Shown: positions 36,657 through 45,025 of the stretch, one piece after another
Position numbering within the stretch: position 1 is the stretch's first letter
Layout: each line of letters opens with the position of its first letter
Assembly (NCBI GenBank): GCA_002433075.1
Contig: DJHM01000011.1
Coordinates: forward strand, 126,732-190,731
DNA: 64,000 nucleotides
From: Latescibacteria bacterium UBA6620
GTDB lineage: Bacteria; Latescibacterota; UBA2968
Direction: 5' to 3'
Translations under genes and position numbers: made by a program
Notes under the pieces: generated by a model
What the model saw: only the letters and a program-made list of their open reading frames with translations
Database searches by the model: none
Told to the model about the DNA's origin: nothing

Positions 36657-38125
36657 ATGCTGATCAGCGATTTCTTCGTCAAGAAGGGCCATCGTCGAGC
36701 CGTCACATCAGAGGCCCGTGGCCTGGAGCGCCTCCAGTCCTTCAACGTCACCTCCGCGAACTGTATTTTTCTCACTACCGCCGATGGCGTGGAAGTCAAC
36801 GAGGAGATCGGGAAGGTCGAGTTCTTCCACTCTCGAGGGCGTCTCCTCGTCGACGATCAAAGTGTGAGCGTCAGTACGCCCGATGGCCTCAAAGCCGAGG
36901 ATCGGGACCGCTTCCTCGGCCGGGGTGAAACGGTCCGACTCTGGTTCCTCTACCAGCGTATCCCCAGGGTTCTCGTCGTCGTCGTCGAACAGCACGCCCA
37001 TCTCAAATCGAACGGCGTGCCACGACTCAACCCCAGTTCGGGGGTGGGGTTCCCGCTACGTCCGCTGTCGGACGTCATCAAGCAGGACCAACGGAACTCC
37101 CTTCGCTTCTCCCACCGGACGCCCCCCGGGGCCCTTCCCGTCTACCCACAGGTTTTCTTCGACGTGTTCGCGATGCGCACAAACCTCCAGCCTCCTTCGG
37201 AGGGCGCCATCCCTCCGTGGATCGAAACCTCAGAGTCTATCCACACGCCTCCATCGATCCGCCTCGACCCGACGACGCGTTCAGTCCCGTGGACCTCGTC
37301 GCCCGGTTCAAGGACGCGATGCGCCTGAACCCGACCGAAGACCGCAAAGTCTACGTCAGCAAACCCTACCTCGATGAAAAGCTGCAGAAAGGGCTGCTTC
37401 TCGACCTTGGCTACTCGGACGTGCTCGGGTTGAGCAGCGAAGAAGAAGGTCGAACTCTCCATATCAAGAAGCCGACCCTCGCCTGGACGAAGGATCGCCG
37501 CGATCCTCACCACCTCGGACTGGGAGGCATTCTCATTCTTCATTATGGATCGAGAGCGCCGATCTCCGGCCGGAAAGAATACTTTCAGCTGGTCACCGAG
37601 ATCGTCAAGGATGGGCTGGAGAACATCACGATTCGCCCCGTGGCGCAGGAAGCGATCGAGGGAGGGATCCGACTGGGCCTCCTCGATTTCAGCGCCAACG
37701 GGTTCAGAATCGACGCGATCGAGGAGTTCATCGACTACGCAGAGCCCTCCGACAGACTCACGACGGCCGAGCAGTTCGAGAGACTTCAACAACACCTGTT
37801 TCTTTTCGCGTTCTACCCGAAGATTCGGTTCTCCCGCGAGATCGAGACCCATCGTCCCGCGCTTCCCAAACGCATCAGCGTCCTCGGTCAGATCGTTCGA
37901 AGCTAAATCGACTGGGAGGACGAAGATGAGGAAAGGGGTCGATTCCGAACGTTCGGCGTCAAGTTGATGTACGATCCTTTGGATTACGGACTGGAGGAAT
38001 TCCGGTACAGCCGGTGGGAAATGATTCGACCGTTCAAAGAGAATCGTCACTTCAAGAAAGTACACAAGTCCTTGAACGGACTGATCGCTTTTCTTGAAAG
38101 CCAAGCGAAGGAAGGAGAGGGGTAG
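36657..38125 (+). pseudogene. PilZ-like protein, frameshifted and with in-frame TAA
   Basis: The 5' part (from ATG 36657) runs ETVRLWFLYQRIP, VEQHAHLKSNGVP, then QDQRNSLRFS, an RxxxR pattern as in PilZ c-di-GMP sites. The 3' part in another frame has LGLLDFSANGFRI, matching the PilZ D-x-S-x-x-G motif. After a TAA at 37904-37906 the frame goes on for 72 codons (DWEDEDEERGRFRTFGVKL, RYSRWEMIRPFKEN) to TAG. Adding one G to GGG at 37202-37204 joins the halves (PPSEGRHPSVDRNL), and CAA for TAA joins the tail. The two PilZ motifs are about 200 residues apart, more than in a single PilZ domain, so the domain call is tentative. Confidence 0.5.
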
Positions 38126-38157
38126 CCGGAAGGGATTAGCGGTCTGTCGCTAAAGGC

Positions 38158-38195
38158 GAAAGGGGGCGCGAATCAAATTCGTCGCGCCCCCTTTC
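38158..38195. terminator. strong bidirectional terminator
   Basis: GAAAGGGGGCGCGAAT and ATTCGTCGCGCCCCCTTTC pair around CAA with a small bulge. It sits between the PilZ-like pseudogene and the convergent small gene, and its right arm touches that gene's stop codon. Confidence 0.8.
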
Positions 38196-38397
38196 AATGA
38201 ACAACTGCTGTTTCCATCTTGCCGTTCAACTCCGGGTTCCCGTTCCCTGAGAAGAACATCACATTTTCTCGAACGAAGTGAAAGGCCCGCCGCTCGGGAA
38301 TCATTCCGAGATCCCTCGCACGCATCACGTTCAGCAGGTCCAGACCCTTCTTGAATCCGTGCTTCCTGACTAAATCCTCTGAGTGGTATCGAACCAT
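38194..38397 (-). CDS. short hypothetical protein (67 aa) with GxxKGxxxLN motif
   Basis: The ATG at 38397 is preceded by TAGGAGGGGGTT, a strong ribosome-binding site. The product starts MVRYHSEDLVRKHGFKKGLD and continues LLNVMRARDLGMIPERRAFHF, a probably helical, basic protein. HGFKKGLDLLN resembles FGVEKGVKILN in the 58-residue protein at 34923-35099, suggesting a small paralogous family in this genome. No database family recognised. Confidence 0.6.
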   Translation of the reverse strand: MVRYHSEDLVRKHGFKKGLDLLNVMRARDLGMIPERRAFHFVRENVMFFSGNGNPELNGKMETAVVH

Positions 38398-38611
38398 AAC
38401 CCCCTCCTAGCAGAATCGTAAGGTGGGGAGGTTAGTTCCCTTTCGGGAAAGCGCTTCAGGGCTTTCCAATCACGCGGCAGTCGTTTGGCCTCGTCACCTC
38501 CTGTGGTTGCCTCGCCGAGGTCACACTACCGGTCCCTGCATCGCCTGTCTCGTTCTCGGGCGAGACGGACAATGTGAAAGCGATCAGAAACGCTCAGGCA
38601 TTATGCGATAG
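38398..38611. other. intergenic region with no gene seen
   Basis: 214 nt between two short minus-strand genes. It includes a small hairpin TTCCCTTTCGGGAA (38440-38453) and an AGGAGGTGACGAGG string on the minus strand without a usable start codon after it. It probably carries the promoter of the 38194-38397 gene. Confidence 0.4.
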
Positions 38612-38791
38612 TCAAAGCCCTCCTACAAAATGAGCCAGGTCGAGCTTGAGGCGTGACCGAAACGAAAACAGGTCCTTCTTGGACGGGAGGATCTTCCGAT
38701 GATCCGCCCCGGAACCCAGGACCTGAATCTGAATCGGCCCATGTGCGGAACGCCGACCCGGGCTGAGAGTGTGGACATCCTGTTTCACCAT
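38612..38791 (-). CDS. short hypothetical protein (59 aa)
   Basis: The ATG at 38791 follows AAGGAGGGCAAAG (AGGAGG, 6 nt spacing), which favours it over the Met six codons upstream. The product starts MVKQDVHTLSPGRRSAHGPI and ends LKLDLAHFVGGL. It is basic and without a hydrophobic helix. A 19-nt palindrome lies 33-51 nt upstream of the start, so it may be transcriptionally controlled. Family unknown. Confidence 0.5.
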   Translation of the reverse strand: MVKQDVHTLSPGRRSAHGPIQIQVLGSGADHRKILPSKKDLFSFRSRLKLDLAHFVGGL

Positions 38792-38823
38792 CTTTGCCCT
38801 CCTTGGCAATGGTTGGCGGTAAC

Positions 38824-38842
38824 CATTACTACTCAGTAGTAA
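38824..38842. promoter_or_regulatory. perfect palindrome, possible operator
   Basis: ATTACTACT-C-AGTAGTAAT is a perfect 9-bp inverted repeat around one base, in AT-rich sequence between the small gene at 38612-38791 and the GNAT gene. The size and position fit a dimeric repressor site (TetR/MarR/GntR-like). No regulator gene is adjacent. Confidence 0.5.
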
Positions 38843-38896
38843 TATCGGATCGGGAGGGAAAAGCTTTAGAGATTGTGTATATCCGAGGCGGTCGAA

Positions 38897-40093
38897 TCAG
38901 ATGGCATCAGCAAGCCAGAAAAACGGCTCACCAGGCGGGAATCCGACCCGGAGCAGCGAAACCGATCGAGCACCGCCCCCTCGTCTCTGCACCATATCCG
39001 CCACCGAATCCCTCCCCAATAGGGCCCGAATCAGGCCGATTTCGGGAACATAGATGCGATCGCCCTCCCCATCGTGGCCTTCATCGGACGTCGTAACCTC
39101 CAGGGAACGACCGATCCGCAGGCTGAACGACCCGATCGAGAGCGTGACCACAGGTCCAGGCTCCTCGACCCCCGCGAGCCTGCTGTCTATTTCCGTTCGA
39201 ACGCGCTCGAACAGGGCGGCCGTATCAAGGGATTTCACCAGGAACTCCGGATTGGGCGAGCTTCGACCCCGCTCCCAGGCCATCGCCACTGGATGGCGCG
39301 AGGGCAGACGCAGTTCCAACCGTGGAACTCCGAATTCCGCGGCATAGGCGCGCAGATCGTCCAGCAGCCTGTCCGGATGATCTGCACCGGCCTCGTAAAC
39401 GACGAAGACCCCGTCTCCGGCAGCGAAGCTGGCGTAGCCGTCATCGCTGACGATCACCCGGTCCTCTGTGCTGCGGAACCCCACCATCCTCTCGTTCGTC
39501 CCGGTGAGTCCTCCGGGGTGGCCCGTCTCGAGCAACCAGCGCCACCGGCGATCGCTCGGAACGACCGCACCAGCGGGCACGTGGGCGAGCGACCACCGGG
39601 TCAGTCGATCGATGTCTGACGCCACCGCATCTCTGAAACCTGTCGGCCGACGGCTCGCCGGCTCTAGTGTCTGGACCCCATCCACGTAGCCGTCGACATA
39701 ACCGAACCGGCTGTAGTATCCCAAGTCGCCGGCCAGCTGCACCACGAGACATCCTTCACTTCGCGCAGCTTCTTCCAGACAACCGATCAGGCTGCCGCCG
39801 ATCCCCTTCCCACGGAAGGCGGGGGCCACCACGACCATCCCGATCAAGGCCCCGGCGACATCACATCCCGCGATCCTGAGCGATCGAAACCCGTACAGAG
39901 CGTGCCCGACGATCCTTCCCTTTTCGACGGCCACCCAGGACCGCCCCTCCCCGATCGAGTCGTCACGGTCAAGAAGATCGTCGTAGAGACGCCCAAACGC
40001 GGCTCCAACGCCGGGGGAAACCTCGAATTCAGTCCGTAGAAGCGCCTTGACGGAACGACGCTCCTCCAGGCCGCGGACTGACCGAAACTCCAC
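38897..40093 (-). CDS. Eis-like GNAT N-acetyltransferase
   Basis: The 398-residue protein has an N-terminal GNAT domain with the acetyl-CoA loop VVVAPAFRGKGIGGSLIG (motif A, R/QxxGxG/A, about 88-105) and DLGYYSRFGY (about 124-133). A central second GNAT-like domain and an SCP2-like C-terminal domain follow (GSFSLRIGRSLEVT, IGLIRALLGRDS). This three-part layout matches the Eis family, known in mycobacteria for acetylating aminoglycosides and proteins. It ends with a C-terminal Ile instead of the usual Phe. It is upstream-adjacent to lptE on the same strand. Confidence 0.82.
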   Translation of the reverse strand: MEFRSVRGLEERRSVKALLRTEFEVSPGVGAAFGRLYDDLLDRDDSIGEGRSWVAVEKGRIVGHALYGFRSLRIAGCDVAGALIGMVVVAPAFRGKGIGGSLIGCLEEAARSEGCLVVQLAGDLGYYSRFGYVDGYVDGVQTLEPASRRPTGFRDAVASDIDRLTRWSLAHVPAGAVVPSDRRWRWLLETGHPGGLTGTNERMVGFRSTEDRVIVSDDGYASFAAGDGVFVVYEAGADHPDRLLDDLRAYAAEFGVPRLELRLPSRHPVAMAWERGRSSPNPEFLVKSLDTAALFERVRTEIDSRLAGVEEPGPVVTLSIGSFSLRIGRSLEVTTSDEGHDGEGDRIYVPEIGLIRALLGRDSVADMVQRRGGGARSVSLLRVGFPPGEPFFWLADAI

Positions 40094-40126
40094 CTCAGTC
40101 CTCGCCCGGATCCTTGCCCCGCCGGC

Positions 40127-40615
40127 CTACCAACCACCCACCTGCGTTCGATCCACGATGTCACCGGCCACCATCGCCATCGCCTCTCCAAGAGCGGCCT
40201 CCCGCACCGCCTGTCGTGCAGCACCCGCATCGTAGATGCCGAATCCCCGAAGCCCTTTCTCCTCCCAGATCGAGGTCTTCTCTGCCGTGTCGTAACACGA
40301 CACATCCAACCTGATCGTGATCCTGAACTGTTCGCTTCCCCCTTCCAGGGTGAAGGGCTGCTCCAGAACACCCGTCACCGTTCCCCGTAACACCAGTTGG
40401 GCCTGGTCCTCATCCAACACTCTCATCGACCCGTTCGCGAAAAACGTCTGAATCAGCGTGTCCGTCATCGCCTGTTGCAGCCCTGCCTCGAGGCTCTCGT
40501 TCTCGAACAGAGAGATCGCCACGGAGGCAAAGGCCCCCTCCCCGGACGCGGACGTGCCGTAATGCGCGCAACCCGAGGCAAGCACGAGACACGCCAGCCC
40601 GATTCGAAAGCTCAC
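40127..40615 (-). CDS. lptE: LptE-family LPS-assembly lipoprotein
   Basis: The 162-residue protein has a lipobox signal peptide, MSFRIGLACLVLASGC (lipidated Cys16). The mature part follows the LptE pattern: VAISLFENESLEAGLQQAMT, QLVLRGTVTGVL with the A/L-x-x-G-x-V strand, FRITIRLDVSCYDT and a final helix ALGEAMAMVAGDIV. LptE plugs the LptD translocon, so its presence indicates an LPS-type outer membrane. The ATG overlaps the stop of the DUF1844 gene (40612-40615). lptD is not in the window. Confidence 0.8.
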   Translation of the reverse strand: MSFRIGLACLVLASGCAHYGTSASGEGAFASVAISLFENESLEAGLQQAMTDTLIQTFFANGSMRVLDEDQAQLVLRGTVTGVLEQPFTLEGGSEQFRITIRLDVSCYDTAEKTSIWEEKGLRGFGIYDAGAARQAVREAALGEAMAMVAGDIVDRTQVGGW

Positions 40616-40983
40616 GACGAGGACTCCTCGTCCGACGGGCCTGGCTCAACATCTTCCCCATCCGCAGCCTCGTCGTTTTCGTCTCCCGCTTCAGGCTCAG
40701 GGTCTCCTTTTTTCGTCTCGTCCACGTAGTTCATCCGAAGCTCGAACAGGGCGTGATCGAGAAGCTGTTTCTCCTGGTCGTTCAGGTTGCCGTTCGTCTT
40801 CGCCTCGATCATCGACAAAAGGTCGATGAAGTTCTTGGCCTGTCCCAGATCGCGCTCCACTTTCTGCGTCGCCGGGTTCGCCACCTTGCCCAGCTGCTGC
40901 ATCGCCATTCCCTGGAACATCATCACGAGTTGCATAAACAGCAGTTCGTTGTGCTGCTCCGGCGAGATGGTCTGCTCTGCCAT
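40612..40983 (-). CDS. DUF1844 domain protein
   Basis: This 123-residue, acidic-tailed protein has the conserved N-terminal segment LFMQLVMMFQGMAMQQLGKV and NFIDLLSMIEAKTNGNL of DUF1844, a family of unknown function common in Deltaproteobacteria, Acidobacteria and related phyla. The C-terminal third is low-complexity Glu/Asp/Ser. It is upstream of and translationally coupled to lptE, a pairing that suggests an envelope role. Confidence 0.88.
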   Translation of the reverse strand: MAEQTISPEQHNELLFMQLVMMFQGMAMQQLGKVANPATQKVERDLGQAKNFIDLLSMIEAKTNGNLNDQEKQLLDHALFELRMNYVDETKKGDPEPEAGDENDEAADGEDVEPGPSDEESSS

Positions 40984-41068
40984 CCTTCTACCTCCAGAAG
41001 TGACGTCGTCTCGCTCCTACCCGTCCCGATTAGCGGACGACACTTCACGATTGGCCTATAGTGTGAGT

Positions 41069-43219
41069 ATGCTCAACGCAAAACGACCCGAACGCCCGTC
41101 GCCGCTGAAACTAAAAGGGCCCCTGTTGGGTGTCAAGATCATCGCTTTCCTCGTGCTGATATCAGCGCCCGGGCTGGGGAGCGAAACCACCGGTGACGTA
41201 ACCGTCTTCCGCGACGGCTGGGGAGTCCCGCATATCTACGGAACATCCGAACGAGCGATGGCCTTCGGGCTGGGCTACGCGCAGGCCGAGGACCGCCTGG
41301 ACGCGCTACTCGAAAACTACCTCACCGCTACCGGGGCCCGGGCCTCCGTCTACGGCGCGGACCAGATCGACGCCGACTTTACCCAGCATCTCTGGGCCCA
41401 CGAAGCGGCCGCGCTTGAAACCCTCGCCACTCTCCCGCCGGCCACACGCAGCCTCATCGAAGGATTCACCGACGGCATCAGATATTATATGTCGCAGCAC
41501 CCCGAAGACGTCCCCGAATGGGCCGCTCCTCCCCATCCGGCGCACACCCTCGCGTTTTCGCGGTACCTCGTCTGGCGGGACCTCATCGCCAGAGCGGACC
41601 GTGAATTCTCGCGCGCCCCGGATCCCGGTCCCGATGAACAGGGCCACGCCCTCTGGGCCCTGTCCCCCGAACGCGCCGCAGGGGACGCACCCATTCTGGT
41701 TGCCGACCCCGAAGGCCCCTGGGAAAGCCCAACGCGCTACTACGAAGTCCACCTCCACGGCGACTCCACCCACGTGTGGGGATACACGATCCCGGGACTT
41801 CCCGTCATCCTCTTCGGGCACAACCGGCACATCGGATGGGGCCTTGGGCCGGCCGGCCCCGACGTGGTCGACGTCTACGAGATCGAAATGAAATCGACGG
41901 CCGCATCGACCTACAGCTATGGAGGTCGGATACGCAGGCTCGCTCTGGACACGTTGCGGATCGACGTGCGAACCGGCAACTCGACCACTACGGTCGAGCG
42001 CTACGCGCAGCGCACAAACGACGGCCCCGTCATCCATCGAGATGGGCGTAAGGCCTATGTCTACCGCCTGTCCGGCCTGGGTGGCAATGCAGTCGGCCAG
42101 CTTTATCGAATGATGAACGCGGCCAGCTTCAGTGCCTTCTACGATGCCGTTGCCGAAGCCCAGATGGGGTCACGATCCATCCTCTACTGCGACCGGCGGG
42201 GGCGCGTCCACTATCTACAGACCGGGCACACTCCGATCCGCTCAGAAACCGAGGTATGGCACCTTCCCGTCGACGGAAACGACCCGACCACCGCCTGGCT
42301 CGGTTTCCATTCCCAGGACGACCTCATCCAGATCGTCGATCCTGAACAGGGCTGGATTCACGATCTATCGACATCTCCCGACCTCCTGACCTCTGCCAGT
42401 CCCGCCGTACCCGATCGCTACCCGCTCTACGTGTTCAACGCGACACCCTCGAGAAATCCGACCCACTCCCGCCGGCTGGCCACCCACCTTTCCGGCTACG
42501 GGCGGCTCACCCTGCAGGAGGTGTTCGACCTGGTGTTCGACACCTATGTCGCCGACGCCCACCACTGGCAACGGGCCCTCGCGGATGCTCGCGTCATCCA
42601 GGCGGAGCCCAGTGACAACACAGAGGCCTTCGACCTGATTCAGAATTGGAACGGCCGCGCCGACCCCGACGCAACGGGACTCGCCCTCTATCTAACGTGG
42701 CGCGAGACGTGCGAGAAGAAAGGTCGTCTCATCGACCACACGAGGATCGCTTCCCGACAGCCAATGACGGCCCGCACGGCCGGTGCCCTTATCGAGGCGC
42801 TCGAAGAGGCGTCTGCCGCCCACGCGAAGCGATACGGCCGCCTGAGCATCCCCTGGCACGAGATCCACCGGTTCCGCCGCGACGACAGGTCCTGGGGGTT
42901 GCCCGGTGTCGCCCATCCTCTTGCCCGTTCGTTGCGCAGAACCCGTGTCACCGTCGAGGGGGTGGTCGGCTACGGCAACGCGGGGCAGGCAGCTCCGACG
43001 GTAATGGTCTTCCATCCGAACCGCATCGAATCCTACACCGCCCTGCCATACGGACAGAGCGACCGCAAGGGCAGTCCCCACCGATGGGACCAGGCCGAAG
43101 CCCTATACGCACAGGACCGCCTTCGCCCCACTCGCTTTGGGCAACGGAAACATCTAAATAGAAAAAGGGTCCTGCCGCTCGTGCAGAACCCTCAGACGGC
43201 GTCACCGCCGGAAAGATGA
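41069..43219 (+). CDS. penicillin-acylase-family protein lacking the serine nucleophile
   Basis: The 716-residue Ntn-hydrolase-fold protein has a signal-anchor (LGVKIIAFLVLISAPGLG), the alpha-chain start VTVFRDGWGVPHIYGTSER and the beta-chain features ALSPERAAGDAPILVADPE, YEVHLHGDSTHVWGYTIPGL and ILYCDRRGRVHYLQTGHTPI. At the alpha/beta junction the usual Gly-Ser-Asn-x-Trp is Gly192-His-Ala-Leu-Trp196, so the N-terminal serine nucleophile is absent. The usual NDPH is ADPE. It is thus probably a non-catalytic or altered relative. The ATG at 41069 sits 8 nt after TATAGT, possibly a leaderless start. The 3' end overlaps a minus-strand terminator. Confidence 0.8.
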   Translation: MLNAKRPERPSPLKLKGPLLGVKIIAFLVLISAPGLGSETTGDVTVFRDGWGVPHIYGTSERAMAFGLGYAQAEDRLDALLENYLTATGARASVYGADQIDADFTQHLWAHEAAALETLATLPPATRSLIEGFTDGIRYYMSQHPEDVPEWAAPPHPAHTLAFSRYLVWRDLIARADREFSRAPDPGPDEQGHALWALSPERAAGDAPILVADPEGPWESPTRYYEVHLHGDSTHVWGYTIPGLPVILFGHNRHIGWGLGPAGPDVVDVYEIEMKSTAASTYSYGGRIRRLALDTLRIDVRTGNSTTTVERYAQRTNDGPVIHRDGRKAYVYRLSGLGGNAVGQLYRMMNAASFSAFYDAVAEAQMGSRSILYCDRRGRVHYLQTGHTPIRSETEVWHLPVDGNDPTTAWLGFHSQDDLIQIVDPEQGWIHDLSTSPDLLTSASPAVPDRYPLYVFNATPSRNPTHSRRLATHLSGYGRLTLQEVFDLVFDTYVADAHHWQRALADARVIQAEPSDNTEAFDLIQNWNGRADPDATGLALYLTWRETCEKKGRLIDHTRIASRQPMTARTAGALIEALEEASAAHAKRYGRLSIPWHEIHRFRRDDRSWGLPGVAHPLARSLRRTRVTVEGVVGYGNAGQAAPTVMVFHPNRIESYTALPYGQSDRKGSPHRWDQAEALYAQDRLRPTRFGQRKHLNRKRVLPLVQNPQTASPPER
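43160..43192 (-). terminator. terminator for the DsbA-like gene
   Basis: On the minus strand AGGGTTCTGC and GCAGGACCCT flank a 7-nt loop and are followed by TTTTTCTATTT. It is 29 nt downstream of the DsbA-like stop and inside the 3' end of the convergent acylase ORF. Confidence 0.8.
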
Positions 43220-43220
43220 A

Positions 43221-43853
43221 TCAGACCGCAAGGGGGATCCCGACCTCTTCCAGCATTCGCAGGGCGGTATCCTTGCTCGCCCACCCTTTGACCAGCCAGG
43301 TCTGCTCCTCTCCATTCTTATAGACCAGGCTCGGGAACTCCCGAACCCCGAGAGATCGCCTCACGTTGAACCCGTCCTGCAGCAGTTGTTCTACTTCATC
43401 CGACACGACGTCCTCCGCAAAGCAATCCCTGTCGAGGGAAAGCTCGCCCGCCAGCGCGGTGAGTGTATCCAGATCGGACGGATTCCGCGCTTCCTGGTAG
43501 TAGGCCCGCTGAATCGCCTCGAACATCGTGGCCACCGCGTCTTCCTTCTGGAGTCCCGCGGATATCGCCGCCCGACACGCCGGGTAGGTCGATCGACGAG
43601 GTTGGCAATCGTCCCAGAAGTCCCAGTTGAACGTCGCCCCTGTCTGCTCCGTCACGAGTCGCCACTGACCTTGAATGTACTCCCGCGTCTCCTGCGGCAT
43701 CGGCTCGTCACTGTCCTTTGCCAGTCCTCCCATCACGTAGACCAGAGGAAGCTCTTCCGGGATTGCCGCCTTCACCGCGTCCAGAACGGGCGCGAACCCC
43801 CAGCACCACGAACACATTGGATCGCCCACGTAGTAGATCGTCTCGTCAGCCAT
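43221..43853 (-). CDS. DsbA-family (FrnE-like) thioredoxin-fold oxidoreductase
   Basis: The 210-residue cytoplasmic-looking protein starts MADETIYYVGDPMCSWCWGF, with the CxxC redox site CSWC (Cys13/Cys16) as in FrnE/DsbA-like proteins. The cis-Pro loop is REFPSLVYKNG. No signal peptide. The ATG at 43853 is chosen because AAGGAGATCTCA precedes it; an in-frame Met at 43892 would add 13 unlikely residues. Probably a thiol oxidoreductase or isomerase. It is convergent with the acylase-like gene. Confidence 0.85.
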   Translation of the reverse strand: MADETIYYVGDPMCSWCWGFAPVLDAVKAAIPEELPLVYVMGGLAKDSDEPMPQETREYIQGQWRLVTEQTGATFNWDFWDDCQPRRSTYPACRAAISAGLQKEDAVATMFEAIQRAYYQEARNPSDLDTLTALAGELSLDRDCFAEDVVSDEVEQLLQDGFNVRRSLGVREFPSLVYKNGEEQTWLVKGWASKDTALRMLEEVGIPLAV

Positions 43854-44011
43854 TGAGATCTCCTTCTTCTCGATTGTCGCCCAACCCTTCAAGTATGCAC
43901 GATTCGGCGGCGCCCTTCCACCCCATTTCTTGCTGTACAGAAAAACGCGCCCGATGGATCTCCCACCGAGCGACGTGATTCCGTGCCTCCGTCAACTTTT
44001 CTTACGGAGTC

Positions 44012-45025
44012 CTAAACGAACTGGTCGTTCGAATCCCCTCTGACAATCGTCACCTGCCCCGCCTCTTCCAGCTGGCGGACGGTCTGCACGACGCGCAGCT
44101 GCACTTCCTCCACGTCGCTCAGCCTGATCGAACCTGTGAAGTCCATTTCCTCTTTCATCATTTGACCGACGCGATCCGACACGTTTGCGAATACACGTTC
44201 CTTTAGCTCGTCGTTGGACCCCTTCAGGGCGATCGCCAGATCGTGTGAATCCACCTCTCGCAGGATCATCTGAATCTCACGATCCGTCAGTTGGGCAATG
44301 TCGTCGAACACGAACATCTTGTTCCGCACGTGTTCGGCCAGCTCGGGGTCGTGTGCGTCCAGACGCTCGAGCACTGATTTCTCCGTCGTCCTTCCCGTCC
44401 GGTTCAAGATCTCGGCGACCGCTTTGGGCCCGCCGATCTCCGTCACCTGCCCGGAGAGAATGGCTTCCAACTCACCGGCCAGACTGGCTTCCAGGTCTCG
44501 AAGAACGTGGGGAGAGATATTCTCCATCTGGGCGATTCGGAGGGCGACGTCCGCCTGAAGCTCTTCAGGAAGACCGTTCAACACGCCCGCCGCCTGGTTG
44601 ACGTCGAGCTGAGAGAGAATCAGAGAAATCGTCTGGGGATGTTCTTTACAAACGAAGGGGATGATCTGTGCAGGGTCGACGTTGCGAAGCATATAGAAGC
44701 CGCTCGCAGTCGTGGAGTTGACACGGTCGAGCAGACTCTGGGCTTTTCTCGGACCCACTGCCTTTTCAAGCGCTCCCCGGGCAAAGTCCATCCCGCCTTG
44801 CGAGATGTACTGACCCGCGATCAACATTTGCTCGAACTCCTCGAGCACCTGGTCTTCCTGCTCCGTCGTGACGACTTCCAGCTCGCTAATCGACTGGGCG
44901 ATCTGCTCGATTTCGAAGTCCGACATATACTTCATCACTTCGGCAGTCGTCTCCTGTCCCAGCGCGATCATCAGGACCGCCACTTTTTCCTTTGCCTCGA
45001 GACCTTCGATTTCCGCTTCAGCCAA
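44012..45025 (-). CDS. fliG: flagellar motor switch protein FliG
   Basis: The 337-residue protein aligns along the whole of FliG: KVAVLMIALGQETTAEVMKY at the N-terminus, the EHPQTISLILSQL armadillo segment with the PxxxxLILSQL pattern, GPKAVAEILNRTGRTTEKSV in the middle domain, and MFVFDDIAQLTDREIQMIL in the charge-bearing C-terminal domain. FliG couples the stator to the C-ring in the cytoplasm. It stands alone here, divergent from the cox cluster, with no other flagellar gene within 64 kb. The ATG at 45025 is the first in frame. Confidence 0.94.
   Translation of the reverse strand: MAEAEIEGLEAKEKVAVLMIALGQETTAEVMKYMSDFEIEQIAQSISELEVVTTEQEDQVLEEFEQMLIAGQYISQGGMDFARGALEKAVGPRKAQSLLDRVNSTTASGFYMLRNVDPAQIIPFVCKEHPQTISLILSQLDVNQAAGVLNGLPEELQADVALRIAQMENISPHVLRDLEASLAGELEAILSGQVTEIGGPKAVAEILNRTGRTTEKSVLERLDAHDPELAEHVRNKMFVFDDIAQLTDREIQMILREVDSHDLAIALKGSNDELKERVFANVSDRVGQMMKEEMDFTGSIRLSDVEEVQLRVVQTVRQLEEAGQVTIVRGDSNDQFV

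Noticed and set aside
37142..38104. 320-codon minus-strand frame opposite the PilZ-like pseudogene
   Set aside because: It avoids the in-frame TAA, but the plus strand has coherent motifs, a promoter and a tail with natural composition, while the minus frame does not.
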